A DNA stretch of 12,205 nt from JALYIM01 sp040003205 (GTDB lineage: Bacteria; Acidobacteriota; Terriglobia; Terriglobales; Acidobacteriaceae): the NCBI GenBank assembly GCA_040003205.1, contig JBDUDA010000075.1, forward strand, positions 1 to 12,205, in the 5' to 3' direction. The first letter of the stretch is position 1, and every line of letters starts with the position of its first letter. The position numbers and the translations under genes were made by a program. The notes below the pieces were generated by a model. The model worked only from the letters and a program-made list of their open reading frames with translations, had not been told where the DNA came from and ran no database searches. This document shows, in pieces, positions 1-7,673 of the stretch.

Positions 1-404
1 TAATTCTGACTTGGGCTCAAGACCCGATACTTCCCATAGACCAGCCTCGAACAGGCCGAGAGCTCCAATTGATGCACATAGCGACTGCGTATTTAGAAAA
101 CGCAAGCCTAAACACGGGCGATTGCGACATCCATTTGGAAATTTCTCAAATACCCGACAAGAATGCTCCTCGGGTAGTGGTTGAGACGCCCGTGGACAGT
201 GAATATTGCGCTTCTCGCAAGAACCTCCAAAACCAGTTGAAACAGCGTGGTTTTCAGCTGGATTCTCAACACGGCGGGGAATTGTCTCAACCGCAGCGTG
301 TCAGTGTGCTAGGACTTCCCTTTGAGGATTTCGAGCATGGTCGCGGATCTGCACAGGTAGCTACCTTGTGGGAGCTCCATCCGGCTATTGTGAACCTTTA
401 TTGA
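1..404 (+). CDS. Conserved hypothetical protein, 3' part only (5' end outside window)
   Basis: The frame ending at TGA 402-404 is open back to the left edge, so the gene very probably starts outside the window. The TTG at 69 and ATG at 72 are then internal codons. About 133 residues are visible. The C-terminal part has the pattern D-x-D-I-H-L (about residues 17-22 from the TTG), then V-V-V-E-T-P, a Tyr-Cys, a long variable stretch, V-S-V-L-G-x-x-F-x-D-F-x-H-G and finally W-E-L-H-P. From memory this spacing (D-D-H-[LV], VE-P, C, F-D-H, WE[LI]HP) recurs in a family of small, often exported, bacterial hypothetical proteins with a probable beta-rich fold. I cannot name the family or a function. 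No signal peptide can be judged because the N terminus is missing. It is separated from tig by about 130 nt and is probably not part of the chaperone/protease block. Confidence 0.6.
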   Translation, partial: ILTWAQDPILPIDQPRTGRELQLMHIATAYLENASLNTGDCDIHLEISQIPDKNAPRVVVETPVDSEYCASRKNLQNQLKQRGFQLDSQHGGELSQPQRVSVLGLPFEDFEHGRGSAQVATLWELHPAIVNLY

Positions 405-474
405 TTGATCGAGTAGTTTCCTTGACTAAGGGGGTGCAACTTTCGCGGCTGCTAACCCCTATCCCGCCGCTGGT

Positions 475-502
475 TTGACGGTGCTCTCCTTATATCTTTA
501 CA
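475..502 (+). promoter_or_regulatory. Possible sigma70-like promoter upstream of tig
   Basis: TTGACG (475-480) matches the -35 consensus at five of six positions. The best-spaced -10 candidate, TTTACA (497-502), follows after 16 nt but matches only three of six, and a TATATC lies nearby at 491-496. The gap between the stop of the preceding gene and tig (405-533) otherwise contains a second TTGAC-like hexamer (422-427) and a weak G-run/C-run pair (429-433 with 456-460), with no convincing terminator. This is a tentative call. Confidence 0.3.
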
Positions 503-533
503 CTCAAGTTACGACTCGATTCGAAAGGTAAAC

Positions 534-1832
534 GTGAGCCCTACAGAAACTGCTAGCGGTACCAAGCGTGAGATTGAAGTTGAGGTGCCTCCGCAGGAGG
601 TTGCGCGTGAGACTGAGACTTTGATTGCCAAGTATCAGAAGTTGGCGCGCATTCCTGGATTTCGTCGCGGACATGTGCCTGCCTCCGTGATCCGGCAGCG
701 TTTTTCGAAGGACATCCAGAACGATGTTGTGGACGCGCTTGTGCCGAAATATTTTCGCAAAGAGACAGACAAGCTTGGATTGATTCCTGTCTCCCAGCCG
801 CGCGTCACCGATCTTCATGTGCATGACAACGAACCGCTGCGTTTTAAGGCCAGCTTCGAAGTCATGCCCGAGATTAAAGTTGAGGGCTACAAAGATCTCC
901 GCGCCGATAAGAAGGACGTGTCGGTTTCTGACGATGAAGTGACGGAAACGTTGAAGGGTTTGCAGGAGCAGCACGCGACTTATACTTCGATCGAAGATCG
1001 TCCGCTGGCGGATGGCGACTACGCCCAGGTCTCGCTCGACGGCGAGCCTAAAGTCGATGTCGAGTCTACACATAAAGACAAAGATGCCGACGCGAAGCCG
1101 GTCCACATGGATGAAGTTCTCGTAGAGATCGGCGGCAAGAACACCATGCCGGAGTTTAACGAGAATTTGCGGGGAGCCTCCGCCGGAGACGAGCGCAGCT
1201 TTGAGGTAAATTATCCGCAAGACATTTCCGATCAGCGGCTGGCGGGAAAATCCTTCAACTACAAAGTGAAAGTGCAGGGCGTGAAGCAAAAAGCCTTGCC
1301 CGAGCTGAACGACGATTTTGCCAAAGAGCTGGGCGAGTTCACCACTCTTGAGGAAGTGAAGCAGCGCATCCGCGAAGGGATGGAACAGGAGCGCAAGCAC
1401 AACGCTGACCACGAAGCCAAAGATAAATTGATGGTGGAACTGGTGAAGCGCAACGAATTCGAAGTTCCGGAAGCGCTAGTGGAACGGCAGATTGATGTCC
1501 GGCTCGAACGCGGACTGCGCGCTCTGGCTTCCCAAGGAATGAAAGCCGAAGACATAAAGAAGATGGATTTCACTCGTCTGCGCGCCGGGCAGCGCGACCA
1601 AGCTTTGCAGGAAGTGAAGGCTTCCCTGCTGCTCGAAAAAGTTGCCGACGCGGAAAGCATCGAGGTCGGTGACGAAGAGATTGATCGCGAGGTGGAGGCG
1701 CTTGCGACCCAGTCAAAACAGACGCCGGAATCCATCCGCGCGCGTTTGACACGTGATGGAGCGCTGGATAGAATCCGAAATAGAATCCGCCAGGAAAAGA
1801 CCCTCGATTTTTTGTTTCGTCAGTCCGCCTAA
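534..1832 (+). CDS. tig: Trigger factor (ribosome-associated chaperone and peptidyl-prolyl isomerase)
   Basis: Trigger factor binds the ribosome near the exit tunnel and shelters nascent chains in the cytoplasm. The product is 432 residues, the same length as the E. coli protein. The N-terminal ribosome-binding domain carries the signature G-F-R-R-G-H-V-P at 42-49 (family G-F-R-x-G-x-x-P). A FKBP-type PPIase domain follows at about 158-250. It contains a charged Asp/Lys-rich insertion at about 172-192, which looks like a lineage-specific loop. The rest is the helical SurA-like C-terminal domain, rich in Glu and Lys. The GTG start at 534 has AAAGG (524-528) five nucleotides upstream. It is first in the tig-clpP-clpX-lon block, 56 nt before clpP, and co-transcription with clpP is likely. 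The TAA stop forms the loop of a short GC hairpin (1823-1839). Nothing suggests loss of function. Confidence 0.97.
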   Translation: MSPTETASGTKREIEVEVPPQEVARETETLIAKYQKLARIPGFRRGHVPASVIRQRFSKDIQNDVVDALVPKYFRKETDKLGLIPVSQPRVTDLHVHDNEPLRFKASFEVMPEIKVEGYKDLRADKKDVSVSDDEVTETLKGLQEQHATYTSIEDRPLADGDYAQVSLDGEPKVDVESTHKDKDADAKPVHMDEVLVEIGGKNTMPEFNENLRGASAGDERSFEVNYPQDISDQRLAGKSFNYKVKVQGVKQKALPELNDDFAKELGEFTTLEEVKQRIREGMEQERKHNADHEAKDKLMVELVKRNEFEVPEALVERQIDVRLERGLRALASQGMKAEDIKKMDFTRLRAGQRDQALQEVKASLLLEKVADAESIEVGDEEIDREVEALATQSKQTPESIRARLTRDGALDRIRNRIRQEKTLDFLFRQSA

Positions 1833-1839
1833 GGCGGGC
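1823..1839 (+). repeat. Short hairpin with the tig stop codon as its loop
   Basis: CCGCC (1825-1829) pairs with GGCGG (1833-1837), leaving TAA (1830-1832), the tig stop codon, as a three-base loop. G1823-C1839 and a T1824/G1838 wobble extend the stem to seven pairs. No T-tract follows, so it is not a standard intrinsic terminator. It could affect 3' stability or coupling to clpP. Confidence 0.5.
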
Positions 1840-1888
1840 GCATTCGATCCCCCCAGAGGCCCAGGTGTGCCGGGCAGGAGTGTGAAAG

Positions 1889-2497
1889 GTGAACGTGAAA
1901 GACCCACAAATGATGCTGGTGCCCATGGTCATAGAGCAGACCGGGCGGGGTGAGCGTGCTTATGACATTTATTCGCGGCTGTTGCGCGATAACATCATCT
2001 TTATTGGAACTCCGATTGACGACAATATTGCTAATCTTGTGATTGCGCAGATGTTGTTTCTGGCGCAGGAAGATCCGGAGAAAGACATCCAGCTTTATGT
2101 GAACTCTCCCGGAGGTTCGATCACCGCCGGCATGGCGATATACGACACCATGCAGTACGTCAAAAACGATGTCACAACGATTTGCATTGGCCAGGCGGCG
2201 AGCATGGCGGCCCTGTTGCTGGCAGCGGGAGAGCCCAGAAAGCGGCTGGCACTGCCGAATTCCAGAATATTAATCCATCAGCCCTCTATGGGAGGGCTCT
2301 CCGGACAAGCCACCGACATTGATATCCATGCGCGAGAGATCCTTCGCATGCGCGAGATTACAAATGAGTTACTGGCGAAGCACAGTGGACAGAAACTGGA
2401 GAAAGTAGAGAAGGACGTGGAACGCGACTTCATTATGAACGCGCAGCAGGCAAAAGAATACGGAATCATAGACGATATCATTTATAAGACTAGATAG
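1889..2497 (+). CDS. clpP: ATP-dependent Clp protease proteolytic subunit ClpP
   Basis: ClpP is the serine peptidase that assembles into a tetradecameric barrel and degrades substrates unfolded by a Clp ATPase, here most likely ClpX from the next gene. The product has 202 residues. The catalytic triad is intact: Ser105 in G-Q-A-A-S-M, His130 in L-I-H-Q-P and Asp180 in V-E-R-D. The N-terminal stretch V-P-M-V-I-E-Q-T-x-R-G-E-R aligns with mature ClpP starts. The GTG at 1889 has GGAG (1877-1880) eight nucleotides upstream. A second in-frame GTG at 1895, closer behind AAAGG, and an ATG at 1910 are alternatives, so the first few residues are uncertain. The N terminus is too short for a long propeptide. 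A one-residue insertion after H-Q-P, compared with E. coli, is the only notable difference. Confidence 0.97.
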   Translation: MNVKDPQMMLVPMVIEQTGRGERAYDIYSRLLRDNIIFIGTPIDDNIANLVIAQMLFLAQEDPEKDIQLYVNSPGGSITAGMAIYDTMQYVKNDVTTICIGQAASMAALLLAAGEPRKRLALPNSRILIHQPSMGGLSGQATDIDIHAREILRMREITNELLAKHSGQKLEKVEKDVERDFIMNAQQAKEYGIIDDIIYKTR

Positions 2498-2503
2498 AGT
2501 TAT

Positions 2504-2522
2504 GATCGGTTTTCGGCCGATC
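2504..2522 (+). repeat. Small inverted repeat between clpP and clpX
   Basis: GATCGG (2504-2509) and CCGATC (2517-2522) are perfect complements around a seven-nucleotide loop, seven nucleotides after the clpP stop. No T-run follows. It may be an attenuator or mRNA-stability element within the operon. The 127-nt clpP-clpX gap is long enough to hold an extra promoter, but I see no clear one. Confidence 0.35.
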
Positions 2523-2624
2523 CGTATTCCGTATGTCTCGGCGTGAACCGATTCTCCGGCTGACTGGACAGTAGCAAGGTCTTAGCAGCGGGATGAATCG
2601 GAGGCTAACAAGGAGCAAAGCCGA

Positions 2625-3905
2625 GTGAAAACAAGGACCGGCACAGAAGAGATTTTGCGGTGTTCGTTCTGCCACAAGTCACAAGACGCAGTGGCCAAGC
2701 TGATTTCGTCCCCCAGCGATTATCCCAGGGCCTACATTTGCGATGAGTGTGTGGCGGTTTGCAATTCCATTCTGGAAGACGACAAGGCTGCCACGCCGGC
2801 AGTACAGACTCCGAATCAACTTCCCAAGCCGCAGGAAGTTAAAACCTTTCTCGACGAGTATGTAATCGGACAGGAACAGACGAAGAAAAAACTCGCCGTC
2901 GCCGTTTATAACCATTACAAGCGTATTTACATGAATCGCCAGCGGGCGGGCGATGGCATTGAGCTCACAAAATCGAACATCATGTTGATCGGTCCCACGG
3001 GCACCGGTAAGACGCTGATGGCGCAGACCTTGGCCCGCATGCTGGACGTTCCCTTCGCAATCGTGGACGCGACCACTCTCACCGAGGCCGGATACGTAGG
3101 CGAGGACGTTGAGAACATTATCCTCAAGCTGTTGCAGGCTGCTGATGGCGACGTGGGTCGCGCGCAGACCGGCATCATCTATATAGATGAAGTGGATAAG
3201 ATCGGCCGCAAGGATGAGAACCCTTCGATCACTCGCGACGTTTCGGGTGAAGGAGTGCAGCAGGCGCTGCTAAAGATTCTCGAAGGTACGGTTGCGAATG
3301 TGCCTCCCCAGGGAGGACGCAAGCATCCGCACCAGGAATTCACCCCGGTAGATACAACGAACATATTGTTCATCTGCGGCGGAGCGTTTGTAGGCCTCGA
3401 CAAAATTATCGGACGCCGGGCAGGCAAAAAGTCTCTTGGCTTTAAAGCGGACGAAGAAGTCGAGCAGAAGGAAGAGCCGCAAGAGTCGAAGAAAAAGACC
3501 TTCGAGATGCTGAACGAAGTTCAGCCTGAAGATCTGATCAAGTTCGGATTGATTCCGGAATTCGTAGGCCGCCTTCCAGTAGTTGGATTGCTGCAAGATC
3601 TAGACGAAGCGGCGCTCATGGAAATTTTGACTCGTCCGAAAAACGCCATCATCAAACAGTATCAGCGGCTATTTGAGTTTGAGAATGTCCGGCTGAAATT
3701 CAGCGATGATGCTCTGCGCGCAATTTCGCGTCAGGCCATGGCGCGCAAAGTGGGGGCTCGTGGATTGCGGATGATCCTCGAGGAACTCATGCTCGACCTG
3801 ATGTATCACTTGCCGAGCCAGAAGAAAGTAAAAGAATTTGAAGTCACGCGCGAGATGGTGGAGAAGCGAAACGTTTCACTCGCGATGATGGAGAAGGCCG
3901 GATAA
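2625..3905 (+). CDS. clpX: ClpX, ATP-dependent unfoldase subunit of ClpXP
   Basis: ClpX is the AAA+ hexamer that recognises, unfolds and feeds substrates into ClpP. The 426-residue product is full length. The N-terminal zinc-binding domain has Cys13, Cys16, Cys39 and Cys42 (C-x2-C and C-x2-C), which governs dimerisation and adaptor binding. Walker A G-P-T-G-T-G-K-T lies at 123-130, the pore loop G-Y-V-G at 156-159, Walker B I-Y-I-D-E-V at about 185-190, and the sensor-2 G-A-R-G-L-R at about 377-382. The ClpP-docking loop reads L-G-F (271-273) where E. coli has I-G-F. The variable loop after it is Glu/Lys rich (about 276-292). The GTG start has a strong AAGGAG (2610-2615) nine nucleotides upstream. 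Its stop is two nucleotides from a large heptamer palindrome. Confidence 0.97.
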   Translation: MKTRTGTEEILRCSFCHKSQDAVAKLISSPSDYPRAYICDECVAVCNSILEDDKAATPAVQTPNQLPKPQEVKTFLDEYVIGQEQTKKKLAVAVYNHYKRIYMNRQRAGDGIELTKSNIMLIGPTGTGKTLMAQTLARMLDVPFAIVDATTLTEAGYVGEDVENIILKLLQAADGDVGRAQTGIIYIDEVDKIGRKDENPSITRDVSGEGVQQALLKILEGTVANVPPQGGRKHPHQEFTPVDTTNILFICGGAFVGLDKIIGRRAGKKSLGFKADEEVEQKEEPQESKKKTFEMLNEVQPEDLIKFGLIPEFVGRLPVVGLLQDLDEAALMEILTRPKNAIIKQYQRLFEFENVRLKFSDDALRAISRQAMARKVGARGLRMILEELMLDLMYHLPSQKKVKEFEVTREMVEKRNVSLAMMEKAG

Positions 3906-3906
3906 T

Positions 3907-4003
3907 AAGCTTTCTGCTGTCAGCTCTCAGCTTTCAGCTTAAGGCCGCAAGAATAGAGCAAAGAATTTAACGCTGATAGCTGACGGCTGAGAGCTGGAAG
4001 CTT
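3907..4003 (+). repeat. Heptamer-built imperfect palindrome between clpX and lon
   Basis: The left arm (3907-3940) and the right arm (3970-4003) are complementary at 27 of 34 positions around a 29-nt loop. Each arm consists of degenerate heptamers with consensus AGCTGAN on one strand (AGCTNTC on the other): about four full units plus a terminal AAGCTT. The palindrome begins one base after the clpX stop and ends four bases before the GGAG likely used as the lon ribosome-binding site (4008-4011). It could form a cruciform or a long RNA hairpin that limits readthrough or translation into lon. No T-tract follows, so a classical terminator is unlikely. Confidence 0.75.
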
Positions 4004-4016
4004 TCTCGGAGCCCAA

Positions 4017-6428
4017 TTGACCACTGCCAAGGAAAAATTCGAGACAAAGAAACTTCCCATGATGCCGATCCGCGACGTTGTCATCTTTCCTTACATGATG
4101 ACGCCGTTCGTGGTGGGACGTGAATCCAGCGTGCGCGCATTGGAAGAAGCCCTGGCTGCGGACAAAAAGATTTTCTTAGCCACACAGCACGACGCCAGCA
4201 TTGACGAGCCCAAGGGAAACGAAATTTATCAGGTCGGTACGGTCGTCAACATCGTGCAAAGTCTTAAGCTTCCTGATGGAAATATTAAGGTTTTAGTCGA
4301 AGGCATCGAGCGCGGAAAGATTTTGCAGATCACCGAGACGGAAGGTTTCATGCAGGCCTCCGTGCGGCTTGCGCGCTACACGATTGAGACAAATCCGCAG
4401 GTTGAAACCGGCATGCAGCGCGTCACCGCTCTGTTTGAGCAATACGTAAAGCTTTGCCAGTCGTTGAATTACGAGACCATGATCGCGGCCGTGCGCATGG
4501 AAGATCCGGCGAAACTTACCGACACCATCGCGGCGAATCTGCAGCTTTCCATCGAAGAAAAACAGGAATTGCTGGAAATTTTCGATCCTGCCGAGCGCTT
4601 GAGCCGCATAGGCGACGTCCTCGATATCGAAATCGAAAAGCTCAACATGGATCGCACCATCCAGTCGCGGGTTAAGCGGCAGATGGAGCGCGCGCAGAAA
4701 GAGTATTACCTCAACGAGAAGATCAAGGCGATCCAGAAAGAACTCGGACGCGGGGAAAAGAGCGAGTTTGACGAGCTCAAGAAAAAGATCGATAGCGCGG
4801 GCATGCCGAAGGACGTAAAAGACAAGGCCATCCAGGAATTGAAAAAGCTGGAGGCAATGCCTCCCATGTCGGCTGAGTCTACTGTCTCTCGCAATTATCT
4901 GGACTGGCTGCTGGCGGTTCCATGGAAGAAGCGTTCGAAAGAAATTCGCAACATCAGCCGCGCCGAGAAAATTCTAAACGAAGATCACTACGGTCTCGAA
5001 AAGATCAAAGAACGCATTCTTGAATTTCTCGCCGTGCGACAACTGGTAAAAAATCCTAAAGGTTCGATTCTCTGCTTCGTAGGACCTCCCGGCGTCGGCA
5101 AGACTTCTCTGGGGATGTCCATCGCTAAAGCTACGGGGCGTAAATTTGTTCGCATGTCTCTCGGCGGCGTAAGGGATGAAGCTGAAATTCGCGGACACCG
5201 TCGCACCTACATCGGCGCGCTGCCTGGGCAGATTATTCAGATGATGAAGAAGTCGGGCACCAAGAATCCCGTCTTCATGCTGGATGAAGTGGACAAGATG
5301 TCCATGGATTTCCGCGGCGATCCGTCTGCGGCACTTCTCGAAGTGCTTGATCCCGAACAGAATTTCATGTTTGTTGATCACTATCTCGACGTGGAGTACG
5401 ACCTCTCGCAGGTATTCTTTGTGGCTACCGCTAACGTGATGCACACTATTCCGGCCGCTCTGCAAGACCGCATGGAAGTGCTTCGGCTGCACGGTTACAC
5501 TGAAGAGGAAAAAGTCGAGATCGCCAAGCAATTCCTGGTCAAGAAGCAGATGGTGCAGGCCGGCCTAACCGACAAGAACATCAAGTTCACCGATGAAGCT
5601 ATCACTTCGCTGATTCGCTCTTACACGCGCGAAGCGGGCGTCCGCAATCTGGAGCGTGAAATCGGAAACGTATGCCGCAAGATTGCCCGTAAAGTCGTGA
5701 AAGACGGAGACAGCTACAACATCGGCGTCACGGGTGAAAATGTCCATGACTTTCTGGGAGTAATCAAATACCGCGACACGCTTGCCCACGAAAAGAGCGA
5801 AATTGGATTAGTCACGGGCCTGGCGTGGACGGAGGTCGGCGGCTCCATCCTCAGCACCGAAGCCACGGTGGTGGACGGCAAGGGAAAGTTGACGCTTACC
5901 GGAAAACTTGGCGACGTCATGCAGGAGTCCGCGCAGGCCGCTATGTCTTATGTGCGCTCGCGCGCCCCATATTTGGGCTTAACTCGTGACTTTTATCGCA
6001 GTCTCGACATTCACGTGCACGTGCCGGAAGGCGCTATACCAAAAGACGGGCCATCCGCCGGTATTACGATTGCCACGGCGCTTGCGAGTGCGTTGAGCAA
6101 AATTCCGGTGCGTCGCGACATCGCGATGACGGGAGAGATAACGCTTCGCGGTAAAGTTCTTCCGATTGGCGGATTGAAAGAGAAATTGCTGGCCGCACAT
6201 CGCGCCGGATTATTTGAAGTGATCCTGCCACAGGACAACCGCAAAGACGTCGCGGAAGTTCCGGAGAATTTGCGCAACGCGATGAAGCTGCACTTTGTGG
6301 ACACCATGGACCAGGTGCTGACCATAGCTCTGGAGAGTCCGTTGCCGGAATTGGCATTGGCGCAGGAGAACCCACAGGCTATTACGACATTGCCGCCTCC
6401 GAGTGAGGGGTCTACCGCACGGCAGTAA
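4017..6428 (+). CDS. lon: Lon protease (ATP-dependent, LonA type)
   Basis: Lon is a single-chain AAA+ serine protease that degrades misfolded and regulatory proteins in the cytoplasm. The product has 803 residues, slightly longer than E. coli Lon. The N-terminal LAN substrate-binding domain spans about 12-215 and a coiled helical segment about 215-300. The AAA+ module has Walker A G-P-P-G-V-G-K-T at 356-363 and Walker B with Asp423-Glu424. The C-terminal protease domain has the Ser-Lys dyad at Ser680 (K-D-G-P-S-A-G) and Lys723 (L-K-E-K). The last ~30 residues are a Pro/Ala-rich tail. The start is a TTG at 4017 with GGAG (4008-4011) five nucleotides upstream. The next plausible start codons fall inside conserved sequence, so TTG is preferred. 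It is the last gene of the protease block, and an intrinsic terminator lies 29 nt after the stop. The heptamer palindrome just upstream may tune expression. All key residues are present. Confidence 0.97.
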   Translation: MTTAKEKFETKKLPMMPIRDVVIFPYMMTPFVVGRESSVRALEEALAADKKIFLATQHDASIDEPKGNEIYQVGTVVNIVQSLKLPDGNIKVLVEGIERGKILQITETEGFMQASVRLARYTIETNPQVETGMQRVTALFEQYVKLCQSLNYETMIAAVRMEDPAKLTDTIAANLQLSIEEKQELLEIFDPAERLSRIGDVLDIEIEKLNMDRTIQSRVKRQMERAQKEYYLNEKIKAIQKELGRGEKSEFDELKKKIDSAGMPKDVKDKAIQELKKLEAMPPMSAESTVSRNYLDWLLAVPWKKRSKEIRNISRAEKILNEDHYGLEKIKERILEFLAVRQLVKNPKGSILCFVGPPGVGKTSLGMSIAKATGRKFVRMSLGGVRDEAEIRGHRRTYIGALPGQIIQMMKKSGTKNPVFMLDEVDKMSMDFRGDPSAALLEVLDPEQNFMFVDHYLDVEYDLSQVFFVATANVMHTIPAALQDRMEVLRLHGYTEEEKVEIAKQFLVKKQMVQAGLTDKNIKFTDEAITSLIRSYTREAGVRNLEREIGNVCRKIARKVVKDGDSYNIGVTGENVHDFLGVIKYRDTLAHEKSEIGLVTGLAWTEVGGSILSTEATVVDGKGKLTLTGKLGDVMQESAQAAMSYVRSRAPYLGLTRDFYRSLDIHVHVPEGAIPKDGPSAGITIATALASALSKIPVRRDIAMTGEITLRGKVLPIGGLKEKLLAAHRAGLFEVILPQDNRKDVAEVPENLRNAMKLHFVDTMDQVLTIALESPLPELALAQENPQAITTLPPPSEGSTARQ

Positions 6429-6457
6429 AAATAAGCTTTAATTTGTGCTTCTTCACG

Positions 6458-6488
6458 GGCCCGCTGAAACTGCGGGCCTTTTTATTTT
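6458..6488 (+). terminator. Rho-independent terminator after lon
   Basis: GGCCCGC (6458-6464) pairs perfectly with GCGGGCC (6472-6478) around a seven-base loop. It is followed directly by TTTTT-A-TTTT (6479-6488). Placed 29 nt after the lon stop, it probably ends the tig-clpP-clpX-lon transcript. Confidence 0.9.
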
Positions 6489-6539
6489 CGCGAGAGCGAT
6501 CAAATTCCGTTTGAGCTAGAATTTACTAAGGACGTTTTC

Positions 6540-6782
6540 ATGGACCCTGATCGCCCAGCAACCAAGCACTCAGAGGACGCTCCGTCGAAAATTCAAACAG
6601 GCCTGATCGTAGCCGGGCTGATCGTAGCCCTGGTCCTCATTTTCCTGCCCGCGTACCGCGTCTTCTTCGCCGTCAGCGTGGGAATCGGATTGCTGGTCTG
6701 GGGAATTTTATACTTTTGGCACAAGTACAATCCGCTGAAAGAAGAAGACGTTCATGGCAAGCGTCCACTCGGCCTTGATTGA
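6540..6782 (+). CDS. Small two-helix membrane protein of unknown function
   Basis: The 80-residue product has a charged N terminus (about 1-17), a hydrophobic helix at about 19-38, a second at about 42-66, and a charged cytosolic-looking tail ending P-L-G-L-D. The helices are rich in Val, Leu and Ile with a Gly-rich second segment, giving a helical hairpin. The ATG has AAGGA (6528-6532) seven nucleotides upstream, a good ribosome-binding site, so I take it as a real gene. TAGAAT (6517-6522) resembles a -10 box but has no matching -35. It lies between the lon terminator and engB, where related gene orders often have lon and engB adjacent. I do not recognise a family. Confidence 0.75.
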   Translation: MDPDRPATKHSEDAPSKIQTGLIVAGLIVALVLIFLPAYRVFFAVSVGIGLLVWGILYFWHKYNPLKEEDVHGKRPLGLD

Positions 6783-6831
6783 CGCGGCCTTCGGCAGTTG
6801 CATCTTGGCACACAACGCTGCACACTAGCCT

Positions 6832-7464
6832 ATGCGAGTGCTCTCCCGATTCTTGGCTGCGGCGATGGATGTCGCCCACTTCCCCGCTCCGTCGCTTCCT
6901 GAAGTCGCGTTCCTGGGGCGCTCCAATGTTGGCAAGTCAAGCGTTATAAATTCTCTGCTCGGGAGCAAGCTGGCGAAAACCAGTTCCACGCCCGGACGCA
7001 CGCGCAGCATCAACTTCTTCGAAATTCGCTGGGCGGGAAAGCCTCAGCCTGAAGTGCTGTTCACCGATCTTCCAGGTTATGGATACGCGAAGATTTCGCG
7101 GGAGATTTCCAGTACCTGGCCAAGCTTTATCGAACCTTACTTGAACGAGCGTCCGACACTCGCCTTGTGCATAGCCCTGATTGACGTCAACATCCCTTCG
7201 CAGGAATCCGACAAGCAATTGCTGAATTATCTGGCTACCAGCGGACGACCTTTCTTGATCGTCGCCACGAAGAGCGACAAACTTTCCAACAACCAGTTGC
7301 GAAATGCTATGCAGTCGATTGTGCGGGACTATCCGAATGCGCGTGTCCTGCCGTTTTCAGCCCGCACTGGCGACGGCAAGGAAAAGCTATGGCAGGAGAT
7401 TCGCACTGCCGTGGAAGGGTACGGACAGGTCTCGCCGTCACAAGAAATGCCGACTGGAAGCTGA
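6832..7464 (+). CDS. engB: EngB/YsxC-type ribosome-biogenesis GTP-binding protein
   Basis: EngB (YihA/YsxC) is an essential circularly ordered TRAFAC GTPase that assists late assembly of the 50S ribosomal subunit. The 210-residue product shows G1 G-R-S-N-V-G-K-S at 29-36, a G2 region with T-P-G-R-T at 53-57, G3 D-L-P-G-Y-G at 79-84, G4 T-K-S-D at 146-149 and G5 S-A-R at about 176-178. These are the family signatures. The ATG at 6832 has no visible Shine-Dalgarno sequence, and an in-frame ATG at 6865 (Met12) would still leave G1 intact, so the start is uncertain. A TTGCAT (6798-6803) and a weak CACACT (6821-6826) upstream would give a near-leaderless transcript. The C-terminal ~15 residues are polar and probably disordered. 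Proximity to lon repeats a gene order known in Firmicutes (lon-ysxC). Confidence 0.95.
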   Translation: MRVLSRFLAAAMDVAHFPAPSLPEVAFLGRSNVGKSSVINSLLGSKLAKTSSTPGRTRSINFFEIRWAGKPQPEVLFTDLPGYGYAKISREISSTWPSFIEPYLNERPTLALCIALIDVNIPSQESDKQLLNYLATSGRPFLIVATKSDKLSNNQLRNAMQSIVRDYPNARVLPFSARTGDGKEKLWQEIRTAVEGYGQVSPSQEMPTGS

Positions 7465-7498
7465 ACTTATTTGTCCGCCGGGTAACCACCCACCACGT

Positions 7499-7632
7499 GT
7501 CATCCCGAGCGGAGCGAAGCAAAGCTTTGCGCAGTCGAGGGACCTGCTGTTTGCGCGCGAGAAGAACAAAGCGGGTCCCTCCACTCGCCAGTCGCTTCGC
7601 TTGCGCGCAGCAACTGGGTCGGTCGGGAAGAC
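7499..7632 (+). repeat. Palindromic intergenic repeat, copy 1
   Basis: This 134-nt element lies downstream of engB. Its ends, GTCATCCCGA (7499-7508) and TCGGGAAGAC (7623-7632), pair with one mismatch. An inner stem (7537-7548 with 7570-7581) pairs over 12 positions with one wobble. The element resembles copy 2 (8799-8928) in order and sequence: GTCATCnCGAGC, GAAGCAAAG, CTTTGCG, AGTCGAGnGACCTGCT, then the complementary half AGCnGGTCnCTCCACTC. It explains why no convincing large gene is found between 7465 and 7673. It is probably a REP/MITE-like non-coding repeat family. Confidence 0.8.
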
Positions 7633-7673
7633 AGCCTTCTCAACTTCCCCTACTGTCACCCAACGAAGGAACT

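Noticed and set aside
69..404. Treating the first gene as complete from TTG 69 or ATG 72
   Set aside because: The frame is open to the window edge with plausible coding sequence before 69, and no ribosome-binding site precedes these codons.
504..1412. A 302-codon minus-strand frame opposite tig
   Set aside because: It lies antisense to a gene with clear trigger factor motifs, and its translation is Arg/Leu/His/Phe-rich without recognisable domains, as expected of a shadow frame in GC-rich coding DNA.
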